From NCBI GenBank assembly GCA_942490775.1, contig CALNYL010000011.1:186001-250000 (forward strand): a stretch of 64,000 nucleotides of DNA. Reading direction: 5' to 3'. The position numbers were made by a program, and so were the translations under genes. The notes under the pieces were generated by a model. That model saw only the letters and a program-made list of their open reading frames with translations. It made no database searches and was not told where the DNA came from. Each line of letters starts with the position of its first letter. The stretch's first letter is position 1. Positions 1 through 9,129 of this stretch are shown in pieces. The stretch is from UBA6489 sp942490775 (GTDB lineage: Bacteria; Patescibacteriota; Gracilibacteria; BD1-5; UBA6164).

Positions 1-1121
1 GCACAAGGACAAGCAATAACCAAAGAGGCCACAGAAGTAATTATAGCCTTACTCAAATTTCAAGTTATAAAGAACCAAGAAGCAAATGTAACAATTGAAA
101 TTATTATTATCACAGGAACAAATACAGACGACACCCTATCAGCCAAATGCTCAATAGGAGCCTTTGAACTCTGAGCATTATTTACTAATTTTATAATATT
201 AGCCAAAGTACCATCTTTATTTGTCTTATTCACACTTATCTCCACACCACCATCAAGATTTATAGTTCATCAATAACACTCATCACCCTCTTGCTTAAAA
301 ACAGGAATACTCTCACCAGTTAACATACTCTCATCACAATTTACAGTTCATTTTACAATAACTCAATCCAAAGCTATTTTTCATCAAGCTTTCACCACTA
401 TTATATCTCAAACATCTATATCATCAACACTCCTTTTTTCCATACTACCATCTCACAGTTTAATGGTAGCCTTCTTAACTCACAACTCAACAAGCTTTTT
501 AATAGCATCTCAAGCCCTAGTCTTTGCCTTATACTCAAGAAGCTTTCATAAATTTATAAGAGTAATAATAGCAACTGAAGCCTCAAAGTAGACAACAGGT
601 TGCTTTAAAAACATAGCTATTACAGAATAAATAAATGCTATAGAAGTTCAAAGTGAAACCAAACTATCCATATTAAAGTTAAACCTAGACAAAGATTTTA
701 TAGCATTTTTATGAAAGTTTTTACCCAAGATAAATACTACAACAAATGATAACAAAGCAAATATATACATAATCAAATCTATATCTAGAACCTTTATTCA
801 AGTCTTAATATCTATAAACATCATAGAGAAAACAGGGATTGAAAATATTAAAGATAATAAAAATCTTTTAAATATAACATGATATTCAGAACCATCATCT
901 TCTTGCCCTATATCTGATTCAGTTATAGAATATCAATTAGCAAGTATCTCTTTTTTTATATTTTCAAAACTTATAATATTCTCATTAAAACTTACAGTTG
1001 ACTGCCCAGTAGCCAAATTTATAGCGACTTCTGAAACTCATTCAAGTTTAGTTAAAGAATCTCTATTTATAACTAAACAACTAGCACATGTCATTCATTT
1101 TATTAAAAATTGTTTTTTCAT
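1..1121 (-). CDS. copA: Copper-exporting P1B-type ATPase CopA (C-terminus outside window)
   Basis: Membrane pump that would export Cu(I). The 373 visible residues begin with one HMA metal-binding domain (GMTCASC near residues 9-15), followed by four membrane segments, the actuator domain with the TGES motif (near residue 280), and the family stretch GTLANIIKLV. The last visible residues are CPC, the metal-site motif of the next membrane helix, so the phosphorylation (DKTGT) and ATP-binding domains lie left of base 1. Many glycines, including Gly9 of the HMA loop, are TGA. It is the last visible gene of the copper operon, 25 bases after the CopZ-like gene. The family is certain. Cu(I) specificity is inferred from CPC and the neighbours. 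Confidence 0.93.
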
Positions 1122-1146
1122 ATTATTTTTTTATTCAAGTAAAAAA

Positions 1147-1359
1147 TTATTCCCATTCAATTACCTTAAATCAATTCTTCTCTACTTCTTTTTTTATATC
1201 ATCAAAACTCAATTTTTCCTCATCAAAAGAAACTATAGCCTCATGCTTTTTGAAATTTATAGTCACCTCATAAATTCAATTCAAATTATTTAATGTATCT
1301 TGATTAATACCTAAACATTTAGGACAAGTCATTCATTTTATTAAAAATTTTTTTTGCAT
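1147..1359 (-). CDS. copZ: CopZ-like copper chaperone (HMA domain)
   Basis: A 70-residue stand-alone heavy-metal-associated domain. It carries the metal-binding loop GMTCPKC (residues 9-15) and the beta-alpha-beta-beta-alpha-beta length typical of CopZ/Atx1 chaperones, which hand Cu(I) to the N-terminal HMA domain of a copper ATPase. The first nine residues closely match those of the downstream ATPase, suggesting domain duplication. It starts 7 bases after the stop of the TauE-like gene and ends 25 bases before copA, so it is probably co-transcribed with both. The glycine of the loop is TGA. Confidence 0.88.
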
Positions 1360-1366
1360 ATTTTTT

Positions 1367-2681
1367 TTATTTAATAATTATTTTTCACTGTAACATTCCC
1401 ATAGTTCAACAAACCACATCATAAGTTCAAGCCTTAGTATCACTACTTATATCATAAGTAATAGGAACTCCCTTTTTTATATCAGAAACCTTTGAACTCA
1501 ACTTTGGAATTAACTGAGAAACCATACATCATTTTCAGTTTGAAGTTGGAGTAACTATTATTTTATAATCCCTTCACTTCTCTAAAAAAATCTCCTCAGG
1601 TTCCATTGACCATCCATTATATCCAACATCCACAACCTCCACCTGATTATTATCATCAACCAAAGATCAAGAATAAGAGCTAATATTTAAACTAGAATCA
1701 GACACTGAACTAAAATTTACCCCCAAAAGATTATAGGAATTAGAAATAGTTGTGACACCAAAAAGTATAAGAATTCAAGCAACTATCTTATTTAGCAAAA
1801 CAAAATTTTTATTCCTAATATAGCTAGTTCAGATTCATATAGAAAATAAAACAGGAAAAGTTCAGATAGCAAAGAAAAGCATAATAAATCATCACACTAA
1901 ATAATCTCCACTACTTATAGTAAGTATCTGCATAGACTGTGTGAAACCACAAGGCAAAAAGAAAGTCAAAGCCCCTGCTAAAAAAGAATATTTAGGCTTT
2001 CATAAATTCTCTATTCTACTAGCAAAGCTTTTTGGCATTTTTAGTCAAAACCTTGCCAAAGAAGGTAAAAATCACAAAATCTGTAATCACATATACAAAA
2101 GCAAAATTCAAACCCCAAAAGACAAAATACTTGAAAAAGAAAGATTAATACTAATAATCTGTCCAGTAGCTCATAAAATACAACCAAACAAAAAGAATCA
2201 AATCAACCTTCACAATTGAAATCATATTTGAACTTTTAAATGTCCACCTTTTTGAGCTATTAGAAAATCATATAACTATTCATCAAACTAAAGCTAAACA
2301 TGTAGACAAAGAAGCTATTATTCAGATTAAGAAAGATCAAGAATAACTAAGAGTACTTGTATCTGGAATGTACTTATACAAGTCAAAAAGATTAGCAAGT
2401 ATTAACAAAATCATTACAACTAAAACCGCTACAATATTTACCAAAAAACCACTTTTTATATTTTTATTTTCATTATTATCGTTAATAATATTATATCAAG
2501 CCTCTTCTATTACATTAGTTACTTTCTTATAATCAGAATTATTTTTATACTCTATCTCTAAAATTCACTTTTTATAACTCACCATATTCACCTTTACTCA
2601 AGAAATATCTTTCAATTTTCTCTCTAAAAGAACCTCACAACTAACACAATGCATTCAATGCACATTTATTATTTTTTTCAT
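1367..2681 (-). CDS. HMA / TauE-like membrane / cupredoxin fusion protein, frameshifted
   Basis: Three domains can be read: an N-terminal HMA loop (GMHCVSC near residues 9-15), a six-helix membrane region like the TauE/SafE (UreH-like) family with the segments ASLSTCLALVGG and FLPCGFTQS, and a C-terminal cupredoxin domain with possible copper ligands (GKGCM, CGTMGM). Such fusions handle copper in Gram-positive and Patescibacteria lineages. The first 140 or so codons and the rest are in different frames. One extra A in an A5 run (T5 on the + strand, 2249-2253) explains the shift, and the total length is 3n+1. The gene may be a pseudogene, a sequencing error or slippage-expressed. The stop lies 7 bases before copZ. 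Confidence 0.75.
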
Positions 2682-2765
2682 TTTAAAAAAACCTAAGAAA
2701 TAAAAAATTTAAATTAGGTTTATTTTGTATGTCAAACAAGGAATTTTCTAAGAAAATACCAGAAA

Positions 2766-2860
2766 ACATAAAATAACTGCTTTGCAGAATACAAATGTTA
2801 TACAGCTGGTAAACAAAGGGTTTTAACCCTTTGTAATTTTCTATTTTCCGAAAATACAAA
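2766..2860. repeat. Interspersed palindromic repeat (AGGGTTTTAACCCT family), copy 1
   Basis: Noncoding element with the edges AACTGCTTTGCAGAA and TTTTCTATTTTCCGAA and a central palindrome AAAGGGTTTTAACCCTTT. Related copies lie at 4985-5070 and 22575-22665, and the core recurs inside the element at 4305-4420. It sits downstream of nothing obvious and upstream of the HMA/TauE-like gene, and probably forms a hairpin in RNA from either strand. Confidence 0.6.
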
Positions 2861-2884
2861 ATAACCTATAAATTTATACAATCC

Positions 2885-3316
2885 CTAGGTATTTGATTTT
2901 ATTATCTTAGTGAAATCCTTATAAGAATAATTTTTTATTTTTTTAGCAAAAAACGGAGGAGAAGTTTTTCTAACTAAATTTCTACTTGGAGATAAATCAT
3001 AATAAATCGATAAAATATCTACAACAGGTATTATTTTAATCTTTAACTCCTTACTATTAGGTGAAAAATTATTTATTATAAAATTCTGCTTAACCGTTTT
3101 TGAATCAATACAACAACTATGATTACATCATCATTGTTCTTCATGTTCCTGCTTATATTCCTCTCCATCACAACAATCCATCACCCTATCATCCCTAATA
3201 CCATGATCCATTATCATCATATTTTTCCCCATAGCAAAAGATACAACTATACTTTGAGAAAAAGCCACAGCCATAAATATAATTAGAGCGAAAAATGAAG
3301 ATAATTTCTTTTTCAT
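2885..3316 (-). CDS. Exported Cys/His/Met-rich protein of the copper cluster
   Basis: 143 residues. Residues 1-24 form a signal peptide (MKKK start, hydrophobic core, AFS/VSFA region). Next comes a metal-ligand-rich segment with MMIMDH, DCCDGEE, CNHSCC and several His and Met, then a polar, basic C-terminal half with no recognised domain. I chose the MKKK start rather than an upstream in-frame ATG because it begins the signal peptide. The composition and the position between redox proteins and copper-transport genes suggest extracytoplasmic copper binding, which is inference. Two adjacent TGA codons encode the Gly-Gly before CNHSCC and would truncate it under the standard code. Confidence 0.7.
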
Positions 3317-3407
3317 AAATTTTATTTTAATTAGCAACTTCTAATTATATTGATTTCTTAGATAATGTACAATATTTTAGTTTGACAAAGTTAGTATAAC
3401 ACCTATT

Positions 3408-3740
3408 CTAACTATTAATTATACTTATAGCATCAACAGGGCATCTATCTATAGCCATATCCACATTTATAAACTCTATATTCTCCTGACTAATAACCTC
3501 AGCCTTATAGCTCTGAAAATTCATTTTAAAATTTTGTGGAGATATATTAGTACACTTACCACATCAAACACACTTCTTATCAATAACCAAAACCTGCTGA
3601 ACTTCATTTACTACCACATCAAGTTCCCCCGAACTAGTTTTAGTTTTTGTATTATTTTTAACATCTACCTCTTGTAAATCTTTTCAACAAGAAGTAAGTA
3701 ACCAAACAAGTAAAACTGATATTAAGATTCTCTTTTTCAT
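3408..3740 (-). CDS. Lipoprotein ferredoxin (4Fe-4S type)
   Basis: 110 residues. A lipobox LLTSC (Cys about residue 18) follows a short hydrophobic signal, so the protein should be anchored outside the membrane. After a linker comes a single ferredoxin domain with the cluster ligands CVGCGKC and a distal RCPVDAI cysteine, as in 4Fe-4S ferredoxins. The start overlaps the last 19 bases of the ferric-reductase-like gene, so the two are translationally coupled. Together they suggest an electron path from a membrane haem protein to an extracytoplasmic iron-sulfur protein. The partner in copper or iron handling is not shown by the sequence. Confidence 0.85.
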
Positions 3741-4291
3741 CTTTTAGATTTTATAAAATAGGCTATAGTATAGAGTAATATATAAATTACAATTATAACT
3801 ATCATTTTATTGGTTTCTTCATTATTTACAAGTCCAATATGAACCAGTGTAGCCAAAAACATAACATATGCCAAATACTGCAACCTCTTCCAATTTTTTC
3901 AACCCAATTTTTTCATTGAAAATTTATTTGAAGTAATCGTAAGCGGAATACTCGCAAAAAATGCAACAATTCACCAAGCCAACTGACTATTTATATACCG
4001 AATATTTTTGTTTAAAATTAAGTCTAATCATACTTTCGTATCTAGAAAAAATCAGATACTATGTGTTATAGCAAAAGCTCAAGCAAGAATTCACAGCTCT
4101 TTTCTGATTCAAACTATTTTGTTTAGAAATTTAAGTTTTGGAAAAATATCTCTGAGTGGTCTTGAAAACATTATAACCATAAGTAACTTAAAAGAGGTTT
4201 CTCAAAAAGTTACATGAGTACTTGGTTTAAATATTACTATAAAGCAGATTATAGCAATGTATGGTATGTATTTTTTTAGTTTATTTAGCAT
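3722..4291 (-). CDS. Ferric-reductase-like (MsrQ/YedZ-type) transmembrane haem protein
   Basis: 189 residues with about five to six membrane helices. Histidines sit in helices (AITHSIG and LVHIGLV), and the family-typical stretch WKRLQYLAYV precedes the second, as in the Ferric_reduct superfamily that includes MsrQ. It has no flavin or NAD domain, so it should relay electrons rather than accept them from NADH itself. It is the first gene of the copper operon and overlaps the ferredoxin gene. A terminal-inverted-repeat element ends 14 bases upstream of the start and may carry the promoter. Confidence 0.75.
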
Positions 4292-4304
4292 GGGTATTTT
4301 TAGT

Positions 4305-4420
4305 TATACTAAGCCTTCTTAGAAAATCGGAATTTAAAATATATTATTTACTTATTGCAAAGGGTTAAAACCCTCTGTTGACAAGCCGGAAAATCAAAAA
4401 TTCTAAATAGGCTTAGTATA
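4305..4420. repeat. Terminal-inverted-repeat element, copy A (hybrid core)
   Basis: The ends are inverted repeats: TATACTAAGCC at 4305-4315 and GGCTTAGTATA at 4410-4420. The ends match copies B (6764), C (13097) and D (37066), but the core is different: it holds the AGGGTTAAAACCCT palindrome of the other repeat family. It looks like a MITE-like, non-autonomous element. The last six codons (including the stop) of the transposase gene at 4403 lie in its right end. Confidence 0.7.
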
Positions 4421-4969
4421 TATTATATTTATTGGATTATTTATATCAAGTTCCCATTTTAAAGGATTATTAATTATATATTTTCTTGTTTTTTCTAATT
4501 GTTCGTTATTTTTTATGATTTTATCAAAAAATGATTTTTGCCAAGCAAATATAAAGTCTTCTTGTATTGAATTTATCTGTTTTGTTATTGTTCCCTTCAA
4601 ACCACGAATTATTGATGATATATGATTTCATTTCAATCATAATGCACCATTTATTCCAAAGAAATGTGTTGAACTTACCGTAGGGAACGATTGCAATCGT
4701 TCCCTACAAGATTGGATAACAACAATTAAATGTAAATGATTTGGCATAATAATAAAATTATCTATTTCTACATTATATCTAATATCTCCCGTTTTTAAAA
4801 TCTCATTTTCTACAATTCTACCATACTCACTTAAAATCATCTTTCATTCCAATACTTTTCCAAAATATTCTTCTCTTAATTTTGTGCAAATCGTTATAAA
4901 ATAATATCAATTATTTGAATAATCATATTTTTTTAACCTTAAAGGTTTTCTATGTGGTCAATTATACAT
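4403..4969 (-). CDS. IS200-like / REP-associated tyrosine transposase (RAYT)
   Basis: 188-residue Y1 transposase. The N-terminus (RKPLRLKKYDYS, YYFITICTK) is that of the REP-associated group, and the HUH motif is PNHLHLI (about residues 89-95). The likely catalytic tyrosine lies in the C-terminal KTRKYIINNPLKW segment. Such enzymes nick and join single-stranded DNA at short hairpins. Two oddities: a perfect 28-base palindrome (4680-4707) is embedded in frame just after the HUH region and adds about ten residues, and the last codons come from the inverted-repeat element at 4305-4420. It is probably the enzyme that once spread the local palindromes. Activity is uncertain. Confidence 0.85.
4680..4707. 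repeat. GTAGGGAACGA palindrome inside the transposase gene
   Basis: Perfect 28-base inverted repeat with arms GTAGGGAACGATTG and CAATCGTTCCCTAC. Degenerate copies at 47371-47403, 50464-50490 and 51987-52012 share GGGAACGA/TCGTTCC. Here it is read through in frame by the RAYT gene, encoding RERLQSFPTV. Confidence 0.85.
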
Positions 4970-4984
4970 AAAATCTTTTTTCTA

Positions 4985-5070
4985 ATAAAATAACAGCTTT
5001 ACAAAAAATTAATAAACTCAGATGGTAAACGAGGCAGGTTTTAACCCCTCGCTATTTTATATTTTCCGAA
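4985..5070. repeat. Interspersed palindromic repeat (AGGGTTTTAACCCT family), copy 2
   Basis: It shares the edges AACAGCTTTACA and TTTTATATTTTCCGAA with the copy at 2766, and carries the core CGAGG-CAGGTTTTAACC-CCTCG. It lies between the transposase and the end of the SGNH hydrolase gene and could terminate transcription of the latter. Confidence 0.6.
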
Positions 5071-5071
5071 A

Positions 5072-5671
5072 TTAAAATTCCCTCCATTCCTTCACCTTCT
5101 CATAAATCTTCCCATGCCCTCTAGCATTCGGATGAAGCCCATCACTCAAATCCTCCCCCCCCAAACAATCAAACAAATCCAAATATCAAAAACTATTATC
5201 TAAAGCAAAAATCCTTATAACCTCATCAAACTTTTTAATCCTATCATTGAAATAGCATTTTCATGTACTCGACCAAGGAAACGGAGAAACTTGGCTTTCA
5301 TTAATTCTAGTGAGTCATAAAAAAGAAATATCACTGGTATACTTCCCTGCTAAAGCACTTAACTTTTCAAGATTCACTTTAAACTCATCTATAGAATAGA
5401 TATTTTTTCAATCTCACATAACTACAGAATCATTTATTCATACAGCAAAAACAATCTTCATCTCTTCATTATACTTTTCAGTAAAAGCTTTTACTTCTAC
5501 TTCAAATCTTTTTAAAATATCAGGAATTTCATCCCCAGAAATTCATAGATTAGCCGCTTCTACTCCTCTTCCCTGCTTCCAAAATTCCATTTTTAGTCTA
5601 TTAACCCAACCTCATTGTTCTAGGTCATAATATCACTCTGTGATAGAGTCTCAAAAAATTAGTATTCTCAT
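5072..5671 (-). CDS. SGNH/GDSL-family hydrolase (esterase/lipase-like)
   Basis: 199 residues, cytoplasmic (no signal peptide). The four conserved blocks of the SGNH family are present: FGDSIT (catalytic Ser about residue 9), LGISGD (Gly), VGINDS (Asn) and SDGLHPN (Asp/His near the C-terminus). The family cleaves ester or acetyl groups from lipids, sugars or peptidoglycan. The substrate cannot be told here. The length is normal for single-domain members. The start is set by the ATG directly before the first beta strand. The gene stands alone between repeats. Confidence 0.88.
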
Positions 5672-5925
5672 GTTTTACTTTTTAAATTAGTTTTTTTCAA
5701 AAAAATATAAAATATAGTGTATGTATTATACATAAAATATCAATTCTTTATTTTCTACTTTTTTTTCAAATAAAATTCAAAAAAACTTTACTCTTCTTAC
5801 ATTCTCCTTACATTATATGAATATAATACCAAAGTATTAAAAGTAAATTAGCTAATCTTAGACTAAAAATACTCTTTGCCTTTAGTATAACTTACTTTTA
5901 AACATATTTTATAACAAAAAAACTT

Positions 5926-6771
5926 ATGAAAAAAATTCTAAGTATTATTCTGTTGTTAATACTAATTACAACAACAAGCCTTTCTTGAGTAAATGCTGAT
6001 TATTCAAGTGATACAGAACAATATATAGCAAAAAACTATCCAACATTTAAGCAAAAAATAGATGTTCTATTTATAAAAGTTGAAGAAAAATTATCTAATA
6101 AAGATTATAACTTCAAAAAACAAGTATACACAAGGTTGTTACAAAATGTTTGAACATATGAAAAAAGAAAAAGCAGTGATAAAAAAGTTTCTACTATATT
6201 ATCATATATAAAGATAAAAGCTGAAAATAAAATAGCTGAAATAGAAGTAGATAATTTAGCAAATTTAGATTATATATTTGAAGGGATAATAGATGAGGAT
6301 AAGAAAAATACATATTTTTCTATAGAAACTATAAATAGTGATGTAAAGTATGATGAAGGAAAAAATATACTTTTATGAGAATTTAAAATTGATTCTTCTG
6401 ATACTGTAATACTAAATGAATTAGAACTAATTTTAAAATCAGATATAGGAGGAATCATTTCATCAAAAGATATTACTTTAAAAAATAAAGAATGATTATT
6501 AATTGTTGATTGATATATAAATAAAAATAATGATGGTGAGATAAAATTATCTCTTTATAACTCTTATAATGACTCAACTGATGAAAGAGTTTATCTAAAA
6601 CCATGATTTTATTATATAGAGTGAAAAGTTTCAGTTAAAAACAATAAACAAAAGTGAAGTATATATACATCTTTGAAATTAGCTTGAGATTCTTGATACT
6701 TAATCAAAGAAACTCAAAAACCTGATTCAAACTTTAATTTAAACAAAATTCTTGTTAATGACATATACTAA
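5926..6771 (+). CDS. Secreted protein of unknown function
   Basis: 281 residues. Residues 1-24 form a signal peptide (MKK, hydrophobic core, VNA cleavage-like site). The rest is a Lys/Glu/Asn-rich helical first half and a beta-rich second half ending in WYL-like and GSIYTS-type strands. I do not recognise a family. The gene is preceded by about 250 bases of AT-rich DNA. Its stop codon lies inside the left end of inverted-repeat element B (TATACTAAGCC), so the element inserted at or just before the natural end. Confidence 0.75.
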
Positions 6772-6880
6772 GCCTATTTAGAAAATTAGAATATTAGCTT
6801 ATCAGAAAATGCTTTTACAAAAGCAAATAAATAAAAAATATCTTTTATTAAATTTCTATTTTCTAAGTTGAACTAGTATA
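6764..6880. repeat. Terminal-inverted-repeat element, copy B
   Basis: It runs from TATACTAAGCC to ACTAGTATA. The inner part is the reverse complement of copies C and D, containing GAAAATGCTTTTACAAAAGC and the palindromic TTTTATTAAATTTCT region. It forms a long imperfect hairpin and has no coding capacity. It follows the secreted-protein gene and overlaps its stop codon. Confidence 0.8.
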
Positions 6881-7019
6881 TTTAAGACTAAAAAAGTAAA
6901 TATTTTAAGAATAACAAATAAAATTCTTTCTAACGAGAACATAGAAGCAAATACAAATGATATTATATTTTTGTCTTTCGTTATTTATACAGATTGAATG
7001 GAAGGCATAAAAACGAATA
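6881..7019. other. Intergenic stretch, nothing recognised
   Basis: Between inverted-repeat element B and the terminator at 7020. AT-rich, with no open frame longer than a few codons and no clear promoter or conserved motif. Confidence 0.5.
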
Positions 7020-7056
7020 AAAAAGAAGCAAAAATATTTTTGCTTCTTTTTTTGTA
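7020..7056 (-). terminator. Rho-independent terminator of the export operon
   Basis: Stem AAGAAGCAAAAAT/ATTTTTGCTTCTT flanked by A and T runs, so it can act in both directions. It lies 20 bases after the stop of the minus-strand permease gene. Confidence 0.8.
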
Positions 7057-7075
7057 TTTCAAAATACAAATAATC

Positions 7076-8275
7076 CTATTCAAACCTCAAAGCATCAATA
7101 GGTCTCAATTTAGCAGCTTTATAAGCAGGAAGAATACCAAAAACAAGACCAATTCAAAGAGAAAAACAAAAACTTAAAACTATAGAATCCATTGTAATAA
7201 TAGCCGTTATAGAAAAATTATTAAAAACATAAACAGCCCCATAACTCAAAAGTATTCAAATCAATCATCACAAAATACTCAAATTTAAAGCCTCAATCAA
7301 AAACTGTAAAAGTATATCAAACCTACCAGCTCAAATAGCCTTTCTTATACCTATTTCTTTAGTTCTCTCTGTTACTGACACTAGCATTATATTCATAACA
7401 CCAATACCTCAAACAAGTAAAGAAATTCAAGCTATTCAACTAAGAAGCATTGTCAAAGTTCAAGTTATATCACTAAACTTAGAAAGCATCTCAGACTGAT
7501 TTCTTATATTATAAGGTAAACTATTAATATCAGTCACCTTAAACAATTCATTTAAATACCCTTCAAGCTCTTCCTGTTTTTCTTCTACTTTATCTGCATC
7601 GCTAACCGCAACTATTATCTGAGAATAATAACTTTGACCAATTATTCTAACTCATGCTGTAGTAATAGGAATAAATATATAAGAATCCAAAGAAGAATTC
7701 TCTTCTATAATTCATATAACTTCAAGAACATTTGTTCACATCTTTATGCTCTCTCAAATAGGATTTTTTCAATCAAACAATCCTTTAGCAATCTCCTGTC
7801 AAATTACTGCAACCTTTTCTAATTCATCTAAATTATCCTGAGAAAAATTTAAACCATACTCTATTTCAACATCCTTTACATCAAAAAAGTCTAAATCAAC
7901 TCAATAAACAGTTACATTCATATCATTCTCTCAATATATTACCTGTCAATTTCATGAAATAACAGGCAATACTCCATCTAGTCAAGAAACATTTCCTTTT
8001 ATTCAATTTACGACTTTTTTATTTAGTATATCTCAAGCTGTTGCCTTTGCTCTAGTAGATCATCTTCAACCACCAGCAGAAATAGTCAAAATATTTGTTC
8101 ACATCTCCTCTATTTTATCAATAATAGCTTTACTACTACCATTTCATAAAGCTGTTAAAATAATAACAGAAGACACCCCTATTATTATTCAAAGCATACT
8201 CAAACCAGACCTAAGTTTATTAGCTCTTATAGACTCTATAGAATTCAGAAAATTTTCTATTATTATTGAAAGCAT
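7076..8275 (-). CDS. MacB/FtsX-type ABC transporter permease
   Basis: 399 residues. The N-terminus (LRSGLSMLGIIIGVSSVI) contains the first helix of MacB permeases. A large extracytoplasmic MacB_PCD domain follows, then three C-terminal helices and the hallmark ending PAYKAAKLRPIDALRFE. It is the last gene of a four-gene operon that also encodes a Gly-rich membrane protein, a MacA-like adaptor and a MacB-type ATPase. MacAB systems export peptides, lipids or macrolides by pulling on the adaptor rather than moving substrate through the membrane. The substrate here is unknown. Confidence 0.92.
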
Positions 8276-8315
8276 GTGGTATTTTTTTTAATTTTAGGGG
8301 TTATTTTAGTATTAT

Positions 8316-8346
8316 AAAATATTACTGTAGGGGCAATACCTTGTGT
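8316..8346. repeat. GTAGGGGCAA hairpin between transporter genes
   Basis: GTAGGGGCAA...TTTGCCCTAA forms a short hairpin of the type common in intergenic REP elements. It sits between the ATPase and permease genes of the operon and may lower expression of the distal gene. Only one copy is seen in the window. Confidence 0.45.
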
Positions 8347-8387
8347 TTGCCCTAAATTAACATTCCAGCCGTGATGCTAGGCATTTT

Positions 8388-9047
8388 TTATTCTATCAAA
8401 CCATCTTTTATAGTTATATGCTTCTTAGCATAAGCATTAATCTCAGCTTCATGAGTTATTAAAACAATAGTCTTTCATTCTTCATTTAATTCACACAAAA
8501 GATTCATTATCTCCTTTCAAGTCTTTGTATCTAAAGCTCAAGTCGGTTCATCCGCAAGAATCATAGGCGGATCAATTGCCAATGCCCTTGCAATACTAAC
8601 CCTTTGCTGCTGTCATCATGATAATTCATTAGGTTTACTATGTATTTTATCTTCTAATCAAACCTTTCTAAGAGCTTCTATAGCCATTTTTTTTCTTTTT
8701 CTCTTACTAATCCTAGCATAAGCAAGTGGCAACATTACCTGTTTTAAAACACTAACTCTAGGTATTAAATTATAACTCTGGAAAACAAAACCAATATTCC
8801 TTCATCTTATACTTGATAACTGACTCTCTTTTCTACCAGTAACCATTAAATCATTAAAAGTATATTTTCCATCTGTAGCAACATCCAGCATTCAAATTAT
8901 ATTCATAAGTGTCGACTTCCCACTTCAACTTGGTCACATTATAGAAACAAAATCTCAAGAATTTATTTCTAAATCTATTCATCTCAAAACATGAACTACA
9001 TTATTTCACATATAATAATCCTTTTTTATATTTTCCAGTTTAATCAT
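8388..9047 (-). CDS. MacB-type ABC transporter ATP-binding protein
   Basis: 219 residues. Walker A is GPSGSGKST (about residues 38-46), followed by the Q loop FVFQSYNL, the signature ELSGGQQQR, Walker B PMILADEPTG, the D loop ALDTK and the switch His ITHE. The small size and sequence are those of LolD/MacB-family ATPases. It powers the adjacent permease. Both glycines of Walker A that are TGA would be stops under the standard code. Operon position: after the adaptor, before the permease. Confidence 0.94.
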
Positions 9048-9129
9048 ATACAGAATTATTTAAAATTAATCTTTATAGCCTCCTTCATTTCATATGAAAG
9101 GAAGAAATTTAGGATGGTTTATCTCCATC

